Below, piece after piece: positions 20,880 to 30,199 of a DNA stretch of 64,000 bases. Both the position numbers and the translations under genes were made by a program. The notes under the pieces are model-generated. The model searched no databases. It worked only from the letters and a program-made list of their open reading frames with translations, and was not told the origin of the DNA. This DNA comes from Diploptera punctata. Taxonomy: Eukaryota; Arthropoda; Insecta; Blattodea; Blaberidae. The stretch spans positions 101,001 to 165,000 of the forward strand of contig JASPKZ010007553.1 of the NCBI GenBank assembly GCA_030220185.1, in the 5' to 3' direction. The first letter of the stretch is position 1, and the number at the start of each line of letters is the position of its first letter.

Positions 20880-21650
20880 AATATTATTATTTGTGTAGGA
20901 TATATATAGGTCTACGTATATAATTTTATTAATGTGAATTAGATAAATATAAATATCGAAAAAAACGTGAAATTAATATTGTTCTAAAAATATAGGCGAG
21001 AGGCCAAAACGTACATAGAAGATAAAGTAGAAACCAGATTCAGTTGAAGTTGGCTTACAGTGATCTCTAGATCCACAAACGATTCTCAAATATTTGAATA
21101 AATAATACAAAAATGTTTAATTATATTCCTGCAAATTTCTCTGTTTCGAAACAATGAAGTTTTAGCAAAATATAATCAAATCTTAAAATGAAAATTTGAA
21201 CAAGTAATACCGAAAATTCAGAATTTCGTAAAATAAGATAATATCGAAATCTGCGAATTTCGTTAAATTCAGCAAAAAATGATAGAAATGAGAACAGATC
21301 CTGAAGTGAAATGATAAGGAGAGGAAAGACTCATGGCGTGAGGTTCACCCGGGCTTGACGAAGCAAGTATCATGGACTGTGCCGGAAGCCGACCGAGCAA
21401 TTATTATTATAATAATAATGCACAACTGAGAATCAAGAATACCTCCTACAGGCATTCAACCACTAGAACCTAACACCAAATATCGTTCACAAACCATTTC
21501 TCTACACTTCCAATAAGACAGACTTAAAAAAACTCGATTTATATTTTCAGAAAAACGTGCACTAAATGATAGAAAGTAGAACTTCGCAATAAAAAGAACC
21601 ATTTTCCATTCCATTAACTTGGTTTAACCTCTCACTTTATAGGTACTTTA
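20880..21650. other. No feature recognised
   Basis: AT-rich, no credible frame. A GC-richer piece (GGCTTGACGAAGCAAG, GTGCCGGAAGCCGACCGAGC at about 21350-21400) may be an unassigned repeat end. Confidence 0.35.
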
Positions 21651-21654
21651 TATA

Positions 21655-22066
21655 CTATATACACATGAAGTTCTGTTACAAAGCATTTTATTATATGGAT
21701 CCGAAATCAGGACAGTAAGAAGAAAACAAGCCAACAAACTGTTAGCAGTAGCAATTGAAATTTGGAGGCGATCGACAAGAATTTTTATAAGAGATACATT
21801 CAGAAACAGCATAATAAGGGAAATTATGCAAGTTAAAAAAAATAGAAAAATATAAGAAAAACGTTTGAAATGGTATGGACACCTCATAAGAATGGAAGAA
21901 GATAGAATACGGAAGAAGATCCTTAATTGGAAAGCTAATGGAAGAAGTGGAAGAGGCAGGCCTATAGAGAACGTTGGATAGATGGAGTGAGGAGTAGTAT
22001 GGAAGCTAGATATCTGAGAGAAGAAGATGCTTTAGACAGGAACCTCTGGCGACAAATCACTCTGGG
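21655..22066 (+). pseudogene. RTE-like LINE C-terminal remnant
   Basis: After frameshifts the plus strand reads FEMVWTPHKNGRR, then YRERWIDGVRSSMEARYLRE and DRNLWRQITLG, matching the RTE tail order (W.GH..RM, RW.D.V, D R..WR). Many stops. It abuts the RTE2 fragment that follows. Confidence 0.6.
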
Positions 22067-22480
22067 TTGAAGGAGAAATCAAGATTAAAAGTGTATAAAA
22101 CACTGGCTCTTCCAACTCTTTTGTATGGTAGCGAAGTATGGACGTTGAAACAGAAGGATATACAGAGACTTAGATCTGCTGAAATGAGATACCGTTGGAG
22201 GACTGCAGGATACACACTACTAGATCACAAAAAAAATGAAGACATCTTAGAAGAATTACACATGGAACCTTTAGAAAACAAAATTTCTGATTATAAGTCA
22301 AGATGGATGCAACATGTTCATCGAATGGAAGATCACAGAATACCCAAACAAATGTTAAGATATCAACCTGCAGGAAGAAGAAGAAGACCAGGACGTCCAC
22401 TCAAAAGACTTTTGGATGGTGTTTCTCTTGAGACCGAAACAGGTCAACAAATGGCCTAAATTCGTGAATGTACTATGATG
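22067..22480 (+). pseudogene. RTE2 LINE 3' end, open 130-codon frame
   Basis: One intact frame (22067-22459) covers KVYKTLALPTLLYGSEVWTL, the AEMRYRWRTAGYTLLDHKKN segment, a YKSRWMQHVHRMEDHR block and GRPLKRLLDGVSLE, then a stop at GCCTAA. It is the best preserved RTE2 C-terminus here and gives the reading for the copies at 6360 and 54236. The RT core is absent. Confidence 0.85.
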
Positions 22481-22609
22481 AGAAATACTGTATTGTAGAA
22501 TATTCCTAATAAAAGAAATTATAGGCTACATGTCACACATCATCCGGGTCATACAGTGGCACAACGTATCGGCAGAAGGCGTTTAAACTGTGAATAACAT
22601 ATATATTTT

Positions 22610-22910
22610 TGACCACACAAGGAAGTGGAGGGCCTCCCAGAATGAGTGAGCAGCCCAATGCCAAGGTCTTCTCCCAGACTACACAACATGAAGACGAAAC
22701 ACACACACACATTTATACTAAACGTAGCAAATATGATAATGATGGCCAGATGATTTTCGAGGACCATTTGGGCGTTAAAGTTTCTTGACATTTGTCTTAC
22801 AGATGAGGAAGAATCCTGAAAAAATCACCCATGAAACTCTTCCAAATCTGACCCGCTGCTTGCGAGGCGACTACATTACCCAGAGACCACAGCGGGACCC
22901 ACAGTTTTAC
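22610..22910 (-). mobile_element. Decayed SINE pieces (SINE-A on minus strand)
   Basis: 22735-22910 on the minus strand shows CCGCTGTGGTCTCTGGGTAA, TGTAAGACAAATGTCAAGAA and CGAAAATCATCTGGCC, the 5' two thirds of SINE-A. 22615-22690 (GGAGGGCCTCCCAGAATGAG) matches, inverted, 24425-24495 and is an unnamed repeat. Confidence 0.6.
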
Positions 22911-23069
22911 TTACTTTCAGAAGGAAGTTAAACTCAGCATTTTTATGCCCTGAAAAAATAATTCGCTTCTCCGGCCGGGTTTAAACCCGCCAAGCTCGGA
23001 AAAAAAGAGGAGAGGTGATAACCATAGTCTCCCGAGAATATGGTGGTGTTTGTAATTATTATGCTATTA

Positions 23070-23172
23070 AAATTAGACAAATGTCAGAAAACTTTAAGGC
23101 TGAAACGGTCCCCGAATATCATCTGACCAGCATAATCATCATCACCAGCATTATCATCAAGAACAAATCCGT
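23070..23172 (+). mobile_element. SINE-A internal fragment
   Basis: TTAGACAAATGTCAGAAAAC, CTTTAAGGCTGAAACGGTCC and the CATCATCACCAGCATTATCATC spacer match the SINE-A middle. The head and 3' module are missing. Confidence 0.6.
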
Positions 23173-23199
23173 TTTTAGTTCATGTGACCTGTGACGGTA

Positions 23200-23950
23200 A
23201 ACCTAACATGGTCTTGATATTTCCACTGATGTTTTGGTCTTCCTTGGTCCCTATGCCCAGTTTGAATATATTAGAACGCCAGTTTTGGAAGTCTATTTCT
23301 TTCCATTCTTCCTAGATTTTTCCCCCCCATTCTTGTTGAAAACTTTCTATATCTTCATCTAAACTTGGCATTCCAAGTTTTTCTCTGATAATAGTGTTCC
23401 TTTGGTGATCCAGTCTATTAATTCCTAACAGTGATCGTAGGATACGCATTTGGCTTACTCTAAGTATATGAGAATTTATTTTATTTAAAATCCACCTTTC
23501 ACTTCCTTATTTTGGAGAAGCTTTTGATGTGGTGTTATGTAAAGCTTAGTTTTGTATGTGTCCTCATCTGTTTACTAAAATATCTTCTTATTACCCCATT
23601 CATTTTATTATATTTTTGCAATTTTGAATCAAATTCACTCTTATGTTTGCAAATACACTTCCAGTATGAGAAATCAGACACTTGTTCTATAATTTTTCCA
23701 TTAATCTTAATTTTCATCCGTTGTGTGCTTTTTCTACACATTGCCATTGCTTTAGATTTTGAAGTGGAAATTTTCAGATTGCATTTGCTGGCAATTTTGA
23801 ATAATTGATGCGCTGCTATTTGTAAGCTTCTTCGGAATCTGATAATAATATTTGTTTATCAGCATATAATATTGTTTGAACTGTTTTATTTGTAATTATC
23901 GGAATTCCACTATTTACTGTTTGTTTGCATTATTGAACTCTTCTGTTAAT

Positions 23951-23994
<44 letters not shown>

Positions 23995-24345
23995 AAAAAT
24001 GTATGTTTGTGTTGGAATACTTGAGTAGCTCGGTTGGTTAGAGCGCTAACGTACATAGTTTAGAGACTCGGGTTCAAATCCCGACTCAAGCATTAATTTT
24101 TATTTTCATATCTCATATATATATATATATATTTATTTATTATTTATTTATTGAATAAGAGTGAAGAAAGTCCACAACCTTGATAAACACCTTTGCTTGT
24201 GTTTATGTGTTCTGTTATTTTTCCATCTGGTAATTTAATTTTGATTTTAGAATTCTGATGTAAAGTTTGTATGGCTCTTATTACATGTGTGTGTACATGT
24301 TCTTTTAACAGCATCTGCCAAAGTTTATCTCGGATTACATTTTAC
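23200..24345 (-). pseudogene. RTE3-like LINE (RT to C-terminus) split by a tRNA-like element
   Basis: Minus strand, 24345 to 24150: KLWQMLLKEHVHTHVIRAIQ, IKIKLPDGKITEHI, GVYQGCGLSSLLF (RT motif B). It resumes at 23945 with NRRVQ, then TILYADKQILLSDS (YADD degraded to YADK), NGKIIEQVSDFSYW and MRILRSLLGINRLDHQRN. The interruption falls at an ancestral TATATA in the FNIYIN codons and holds the tRNA-like element at 23947-24145. Confidence 0.75.
23947..24145 (+). mobile_element. tRNA-like element (TLE) inserted in RTE3, flanked by TA runs
   Basis: The core 24019-24091 folds as a complete cloverleaf: acceptor CTTGAG/CTCAAG, D stem GCTC/GAGC with GGTTGGTTA loop, anticodon stem CTAAC/GTTTAG (one bulged T) and T stem TCGGG/CCCGA with loop TTCAAAT. 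The anticodon would be ACA, not used by normal tRNAs. The flanks AAAAATGTATGTTTGTGTTGG and GCATTAATTTTTATTTTCAT match the other TLE loci. (TA)n lies on both sides (23956-23992 and 24115-24131). Confidence 0.75.
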
Positions 24346-24399
24346 CAGCATAATCATCATTACCATATTCGCCGTATTGAGTATTTATATCTGTGTGAA

Positions 24400-25140
24400 T
24401 GGTATATTTTGTTTTAATGTTGTGTTGTCTTGGAGGAGGCCCTGACATTGAGCTGATCACTCATTCGGGGAGGCTCTCCAAGCCCTTGTGTGGTTAAAAA
24501 ATTATGTATGTAATCCATAGTTGAAAATCCTTCTCCTACACTCTAATTCAACCTAGGAAGTTACTACAGACCTTATGGGCTATGCCAGTGTCCCTCTACC
24601 TACAGAGGGTAGATGTTGCCAAACTCATAATAACGGTATTTGTTTGTTATGGAGGGGTGAAGCGGCAAGGTTAGCTGTACTTTTTCCAAATCTATGTACT
24701 ATACATTTAAAAAACATAGTTTTTCTTTTACGGCATGCAAACTAGTTTTGTAGTAAATATGAAAGTCGACACTTTCACACAGGATAGTACGGATCCGCAA
24801 GAGCACAGTGACAAGTGGTAACTGTTTTTTTTTCTTTAAGAGGGGGTGACTTGGACGGCTACAACTTACAACTGTGTACCTGCTGTGTTGCAATTTTCTG
24901 TTTTATATAAGGATTTCTCCCTAGAAAATACTGTTAAAATGGCAACCCAGTTCCCTATTCCAAACATACAGTAACTTCCTGGGTTGAATCTGAATGTAAC
25001 ATGTGTCACGATAAGGCCCGGCTGGCGTGTTGTACGTAAAGAACACTTACAAGGTTGGTCTGCGTTCATGGAATGGATGCTTCTAAAATTGATTTAACCC
25101 TAATTAGTAATGCAAATTTTTTAAGTCCAATGCACTGTTT
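24400..25140. other. No gene; short repeat pieces
   Basis: 24425-24495 is an inverted match to 22615-22690. 24530-24620 has a leader-like block (TCAACCTAGGAAGTTACTAC) resembling 17550. A T-run (ACTGTTTTTTTTTCTTT) lies at about 24820. No coding frame is convincing. Confidence 0.35.
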
Positions 25141-25157
25141 TAACAATTTGACATTTG

Positions 25158-25425
25158 ATCTTGTAGAAGAATTCCGGGCTGTTGGCCGTGGTCTTGAGGC
25201 TTGTAGTTCCTCGACGTTTCGCCAGAGACTGCGCGTCGCGGATAAATGTATAAATAGGGCAGGTAGTCGACAAAATTTGCCAGATTCAAGACAACTCTTG
25301 AGGATGCCGGACGTATTCTCTGTCGAAACGTTGAGGAACTACAAGCCTCAAGACTACGGCCTCCAGCCCGGAAATCTTCTACAAGATCATCATAGTAACT
25401 CCGGCCGTGAAAACCTAAGACAATA
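25158..25425. mobile_element. Fold-back element FB1, longest copy, 13-bp TSD
   Basis: The left arm (GGGCTGTTGGCCGTGGTCTTG, CGACGTTTCGCCAGAGACTG) and right arm are separated by a unique spacer holding ATGTATAAATAGGGCAGG, a TATA-like sequence. The right arm has CTTGAGGATGCCGGACG..CGAAACGTT, the hammerhead-like core with a partly mispaired stem II. The right terminus GTAACTCCGGCCGTGAAAAC is complete; the left starts later (ATCTTGTAG), so it is 5'-truncated. The TSD AATTTGACATTTG is at 25145-25157 and 25426-25438. Confidence 0.85.
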
Positions 25426-25444
25426 AATTTGACATTTGTTGATA

Positions 25445-25838
25445 TTTCGTTAAGAGAACCGACTGGTGAAATTCAATTTTTGTTTTGTTTGTTTCGATCT
25501 GATTGTTTTTAAATCTTTATCACATACATTATGTGCTTCAGAAGTGTTTCTGTGAAGTTTGGTGTTCATAAGTAGAATAGTTTCAGAATTATGACTTTTA
25601 AAATCTATTTTTTTAATATTTTCTAAAAACATGCTCCTTACCATACATTTTTAAATATTCTCTCATGAATTTTGAGATTCAGGGTCTTTATGATTCCACT
25701 AAACACATTTGATATGCAAAAAAATCATAAAGGGAGGATACTGCTTATTTTTCATTTTTTGAAAAAGAAAAATTATTTTTTTATCCACTCTTATGCATTT
25801 CCATCTCAATATAAGAGAACATATTATATGTCATACTC
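25445..25838. other. No feature recognised
   Basis: AT-rich spacer between two mobile elements. Confidence 0.35.
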
Positions 25839-25840
25839 TA

Positions 25841-26410
25841 CAGAGTAATTGAGAAATATGGCTATACGTTTGATCGCATTTTGTGACGAAACTATTATTA
25901 TTAAAGGAAACATGATGTTATCAATGGAAAGGGAATCCTTCAAATTACAACAACAGAACAAAACAAAACTAATCACTGCTCACGTGCAGTTTGGCGGGTC
26001 GATTTTTGTGGGCTAGCGTTAAACGCCTCCACAATTCTCTTCGTTGTTTCTGCATCCGTGCTAACGAGAGGCCTTCCAGGAGGTTTGATTTTCTGCATCC
26101 TTCCCGTTTCCTGCAGTCGTTTTCTCCACTTCCCCGTCGACGGCTGCAATGCTACGTTAAACTCACATCTTGTCCGTCTTGCGGCCTCACGATCATTAGC
26201 ATTCTTTACTGCCCATGCAGCAATTGTAATTTGCTGTTGCATATTCAACGCCATTTTGACTAATGACGTAAGTTCTACACTGTTTTGTTTTATTCCATTG
26301 TTATAATTTGAACAATTGCCTTTCCAACGATAATTTCATATTTCCTGAAATGGTAATATTTTCATCACACAACGCGATCAAACGTATGACCATATTTATG
26401 ATTCACCCCG
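25841..26410 (-). mobile_element. Tc1/mariner-like element, internally deleted, retains HTH frame
   Basis: TIRs of about 50 bp (left AAATATGGCTATACGTTTGATC, right GATCAAACGTATGACCATAT) are flanked by TA. The minus-strand 93-codon frame 25973-26254 begins MALNMQQQITIAAWAVKNAN and has KWRKRLQETGRM, then PPGRPLVSTDAETTKRIVEA and SPQKSTRQTARE. This is the bipartite DNA-binding helix-turn-helix layout of Tc1/mariner-type transposases (GRP linker between two HTH units). The catalytic part is gone, so it cannot transpose itself but could still bind TIRs if expressed. Confidence 0.75.
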
Positions 26411-26452
26411 TAGTAACTGCTAGCAAATTTGAATTATATATTGGGGAGTCTT

Positions 26453-27172
26453 ACTTACTTACTCACTGGCACTATCGAACCCGTAGGTTCATGGCGCGCG
26501 GACATAAGCTCTCCATTCGTCCCTATCCTGAGCTAATGCTTTCCAATCATTTCCTGTGTAATCTACTTCCCTCAAATCATAGTTAATGTTATTCTCCCAC
26601 CTCATTCTTGGTCTACCAACTGGGCGTTTTCCCTCTGGTTTTCCTACAAGAAGCTTACATGCAAGTCTTTCATTCCCCATACGTTCAACATGTCCTGCCC
26701 ATCGCAGTCTACGAGACTTAACTGTTCTTATTATGTGACTAAATAAGACAGACAGCGGACAGAATTGCCAGTCTCAAGACAACCCTTGAGGATGCCAGAC
26801 GCAGTCTCTGGCGAAACGTCGGGGAACTACAAGCCTCACGACCACGGCCTACAGTCCGAAAATCTTCAAGATCATGTTCTTATTATATCTGGCTTCCCAT
26901 AAAGACCATGTAGTTCATTATTGTGTAGTCTTCTCCATTCACCTGTCTGTTCATCTCTCTTTGGTCCAATAATTTTCCTAAGTACTTTATTCTCAAATAC
27001 TTGTAATCTCCTTTCCTCCCTTAAAGTCCATGTTTCGCACCCATATAATATAACTGGTAGAATAAGTTTTAGACATTTTCAGTTTAACGTTTTTTGAAAG
27101 GAGTTGGACATCAAGAGTCTCTGCAATGCATAATAGCACGCATTTCCAGAATTGAGCCTATGTTTAATTTCT
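26453..27172 (-). pseudogene. RTE1 LINE 3' end split by fold-back FB1
   Basis: Minus-strand sequence from the LNSGNACYYALQRLLMS-type segment (27172) down to the (GTAA)n tail at 26453. The 63-codon frame at 26489-26680 is the C-terminal tail. The FB1 insertion at 26735-26874 falls between codons for the RPDIIRTVKS segment. It ends near GGGGAGTCTTACTTACTTAC. Confidence 0.88.
26735..26874 (+). mobile_element. Fold-back element FB1, right-arm-only copy, 12-bp TSD
   Basis: Only the spacer end (AAATAAGACAGACAGCGGAC) and the right arm are present. The core is TTGAGGA, T, GCCAGA/TCTGGC stem, GAAACGTC. The TSD TGTTCTTATTAT is at 26723-26734 and 26875-26886, and the empty site is known from intact RTE1 copies (e.g. 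15890-15905). Loss of the left half together with a TSD shows insertion of a 5'-truncated form, as expected for a retroelement and not for a cut-and-paste MITE. Confidence 0.9.
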
Positions 27173-27244
27173 TTAACCACAAAATTCCACTTTCATTGCA
27201 TACAAATTGCATCGTAACGAGCATTTTAAGTTTTTGAAAATGCA

Positions 27245-27275
27245 AAAAAAAAAAAAAAAAAAAGAAAAAAAGAAA
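27245..27275 (+). repeat. Poly-A run
   Basis: About 19 A's followed by AAAGAAAAAAAGAAAA. It may be a SINE or LINE tail, but no element body is evident on either side. Confidence 0.6.
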
Positions 27276-27382
27276 ATGGAAACACAAAAATATACAAATT
27301 AAAATTTTAGTATTAATACTGACCACACGTACAAGGTTATTTAAATTCTTACGTCACGGACTCAATTTTTCTCCTACAATAA

Positions 27383-27703
27383 TTATTTATACGAAAAATA
27401 TCCTAAAGAACCTGATTTATTAAAAAGCACATAAACAGAAAATGAATTTTTTGCCATTTTTTCTTCAATATTTACACCAGTCGGTGCCCTTAAGTAAACA
27501 GTTGTTTGGTTAGTGAATTTAACATGAATTAGATGTTCACGTAAGACAGCGGGTGGCTTTGCACCTGCGAGAGCGTAGTAAAATGTAAAGTTAGATGGAA
27601 ACTCTTCACTACATAAAGTAAGGACAAGGACAGTTTTAAGATGAAATAAATACTCTGAGAGAGTAGCCTTCAGGTCCTCGAACGTTATCTCTATGTGAAG
27701 CAA
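27383..27703 (-). CDS. Unassigned 107-codon frame, candidate exon or remnant
   Basis: I do not recognise it. The frame includes IEITFEDLKATLSEYLFHLK, PSNFTFYYALAGAKPP, EHLIHVKFTNQTTVYLRAP and SFSVYVLFNKSGSLGY. Upstream it stays open for a few codons (DRLEALL) to an in-frame TGA that overlaps a possible AG acceptor (GATGTTGAG), so a spliced exon is conceivable. The composition is less AT-biased than the surroundings. No signal peptide, no long hydrophobic segment and no match to the LINEs here. It could equally be a decayed transposon ORF. Confidence 0.3.
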   Translation of the reverse strand: MLHIEITFEDLKATLSEYLFHLKTVLVLTLCSEEFPSNFTFYYALAGAKPPAVLREHLIHVKFTNQTTVYLRAPTGVNIEEKMAKNSFSVYVLFNKSGSLGYFSYK

Positions 27704-27886
27704 GGCCTCCAGTCTATCTCAACATCGGTAAGAATTTAAACTTTCTTTTACGATTATTTACAATTTTAATATATTTATAACGTGTTTATTAATACAGCGA
27801 ATCGCTAGTCACAGTGAATTCTTTCATCTGACTCCCATACAAATTACTTTGAGGATCCAGAATTAGAGACTAATAACGTTTTCATG

Positions 27887-27960
27887 ACGACTGTCTATGG
27901 GGATGTAACGGTTAGCGTGTGTAACATTCAGAGATCACGTTTCGATTCACCACTATAATA
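27887..27960 (+). mobile_element. Possible tRNA-like SINE head
   Basis: GGGGATGTAACGGTTAGCGTG resembles an A-box region, and CACGTTTCGATTCACC 33 nt later resembles a B box. No body is recognised. Confidence 0.3.
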
Positions 27961-28120
27961 TATGATTTTTTATCTGCTTTTTTGGACCAGGAAACGTATC
28001 CATTAATCTTGTGAGCACAACCTACTTGATATGAGAAGTATCAGAATCCGGTTAGGAAAAGTGGAAATAAAGTTTAGTGTATAGTGTCACGATGACTACG
28101 TGACACCTTATATTGTAGAC

Positions 28121-28289
28121 TCACTATTATGGTTGTCTAGCGGCTCGCTTTGTTTCCCCGCAGCTGTTATATATAATTAAATACAAAGATGCCGACTACC
28201 GCCACTATAATAATTCCGCATGTTAATTATTGTCAAGCATTGTCGCGCCACCCGCTTTTATATAAACGGACAACCATCATAGTGAGGCG
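28121..28289. mobile_element. Small MITE with about 20-bp inverted ends
   Basis: CTCACTATTATGGTTGTCTA at the left faces GGACAACCATCATAGTGAGG at the right. The interior has no frame. A single copy in the window, so the boundaries are approximate. Confidence 0.55.
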
Positions 28290-28406
28290 ATAATACCGTC
28301 TTAGATAGCCAGTGGTAGCAACCATTTGTCAGCTTGGCACTCCGGAGTTATATTGTCACGGATTTAAAATCTTTTATTATATTCTTCTTTTTCCATTAAT
28401 TTTTAG

Positions 28407-28407
<1 letters not shown>

Positions 28408-28484
<77 letters not shown>
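28408..28484. repeat. (ATT)n microsatellite
   Basis: An uninterrupted ATT array of about 77 bp, probably derived from a LINE tail. Confidence 0.95.
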
Positions 28485-28485
<1 letters not shown>

Positions 28486-28529
28486 GTTATATAATTATTA
28501 ACGATTTGCCAAGGATCCCCTGAAATGTT

Positions 28530-28683
28530 TTATTTATTTATTTATTTTACCTGATGGAGTTAAGACTGTAAGGTCTTCTCTTCCACTTCACCAGGGTTAA
28601 ATTAAACATACAATAAGAATTATGATTGATACATAATAGTTATAAACTACACAATATAAATTTGACAAGGGTAAGAAAGAAAA

Positions 28684-28735
<52 letters not shown>
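28530..28735 (-). mobile_element. CR1-like LINE 3' UTR with AAATAAAT tail, plus (ATA)n
   Basis: The minus strand reads CCTGGTGAAGTGGAAGAGAA, GACCTTACAGTCTTAACTCC, ATCAGGTAAAATAAATAAAT, the same 3' signature as 34575-34640 and 47475-47545. An ATA array (28688-28735) sits inside. Confidence 0.65.
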
Positions 28736-28737
<2 letters not shown>

Positions 28738-28953
28738 AAGACGTGCATGGAAGCTTCTTGTAGGGAAGCCAGAGGAAAAACGCCCAGTTGGTAGAACAAG
28801 ATTAAGGTGGGAGAACAACATTAACTATGATTTGAGGGAAGTAGATTATACAGGGAATGATTGGAAAGCATTAGCTCAGGATAGGGATGTATGGAGAGCT
28901 TATGTCCGCGCGGCCATGAACCTAAGGGTTCGATAGTGCCAGTGAGTAAGTGA

Positions 28954-28957
<4 letters not shown>
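28735..28957 (+). pseudogene. RTE1 LINE 3' end inserted inside an AT-trinucleotide array
   Basis: It begins abruptly at GAAAGACGTGCATGGAAG and ends at GTGAGTAAGTGAGTAATAAT. Both flanks are (ATA)/(TAA) array, so the array was split or grew after insertion. It encodes the C-terminal tail (WENNINYDLREVDYTG). Confidence 0.85.
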
Positions 28958-29009
<52 letters not shown>

Positions 29010-29370
29010 GGTAATAACCTATAATTAGATTAAGTAAATGGCTTGGTAAAGAAAGTTTAAAATATAAAGAAACAATAAAAGTATACATGGAACATGGTTA
29101 TTTATATTATATTGTCTAAGGAAATATGAAGTGAGTTTCTTTTTAAACTGTTTTTTGAGTCGGGCAGTCCTTGATATACAAGGGGAGCGAATTCCGCAGT
29201 AGTGTGGCTGAAGCAAGGAAGGATGAGAAATAGTGAGATGTCCGATGTAGATGAATAGCTAGAGTTAAATTTTCTCTCGATCGTGTGTTTAAGTTATGGT
29301 GGGAGGATAGCGAATGAAAGCGAGTAGAATTATAAAGGAGTGATGAGGTGGACAAAGTGTTTTATAAGAA
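28955..29370 (-). pseudogene. CR1-like LINE C-terminus and 3' UTR with (ATT)n tail
   Basis: The minus-strand frame 29143-29355 reads YNSTRFHSLSSHHNLNTRSR, then HYFSSFLASATLLRNSLPLY, the conserved C-terminal end of this LINE group (N.R......P......SF...A...WN.LP). The 3' UTR follows, then the array seen as (TAA)n at 28955-29005. Confidence 0.65.
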
Positions 29371-29529
29371 GCAGAGGCAATGTATCTTTCGCCTGTCATT
29401 CCAATCAGACAACATTTCAAATACTGGAGTTATGTGGTCTCATTTACGGAGGTTGAATATTCTTCGATTTGGGGACTCTTTTACCACCGGGAAAATTTTC
29501 ATGGAGTTCATCCATGCCCTTGTTAATAA

Positions 29530-30190
29530 GTGTTTGATCTTCTTCTTCTTCGGCTTTCCCCCACTTATAGGTTTGCCGTCTTCAGATACCATTTATCTCT
29601 ATCATTCCAATCTCCCTCTTCCAAATTCCTATCATCCATTATAGTTCTGACGTAGGTTTTCCATTTCTATCTTGGTCTGCCACGTTTATTTCTTCCAGGG
29701 GGTGACCATTGGTATATATTTTTTGGCCATCTTTCATTTTCCATTCTTTGTACATGGCCATACCATTTAAGTGTTTGATTTTCAATCCTCTTAACAACAG
29801 ATGTGGTGACATTCATTTCTCTCCAAAGGAATTAATTTCTTATTTTATCCTGTCTTGTTTTTTGGAGGCTTCTTCTAAAATAATCATATTCAACTGTTCT
29901 AATTTTGTTCTTTTGTAATTCCGTCAAATACCAAGTTTCACTTCCATATGACAAAATATTCTGTATTATACTCTTATAAATTTTCATTTTAGTTTCCTTT
30001 GTAATATTTTTATTCCAAATTATTCCATGTAATGTCTTAGTTGCATTTTTTGCCATTGCAATTTTAGTCTGTACATCTCTCTCAGAGGTACCAAAACTTG
30101 TAATTATTGACCCAAGATATTTAAAAAATTCACACTTTTTTATTTTCCCTGTTTCAAGTATGAGTGTGTGATCTACAGTTTCAAATATTC
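29530..30190 (-). pseudogene. RTE3-like LINE C-terminal part
   Basis: Minus strand: SERDVQTKIAMAKNATKTLH, IIWNKNITKETKMKIYKSII, ILSYGSETWYLTELQKNKIR and YFRRSLQKTRQDKIRN, followed by degenerate tail and a GAAGAAGAAG tail at 29537-29549. The order matches the RTE thumb and tail. Stops after 29830. Confidence 0.75.
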
Positions 30191-30199
30191 TCGCTACAG

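Noticed and set aside
22549..22791. 80-codon minus-strand frame as a gene
   Set aside because: It lies over decayed SINE pieces and an ACAC run, with no conserved reading.
24019..24091. Functional tRNA gene
   Set aside because: The cloverleaf is good but the anticodon (ACA) is not used, the anticodon stem has a bulge, and the locus sits inside a LINE with the flanks of a repeat family.
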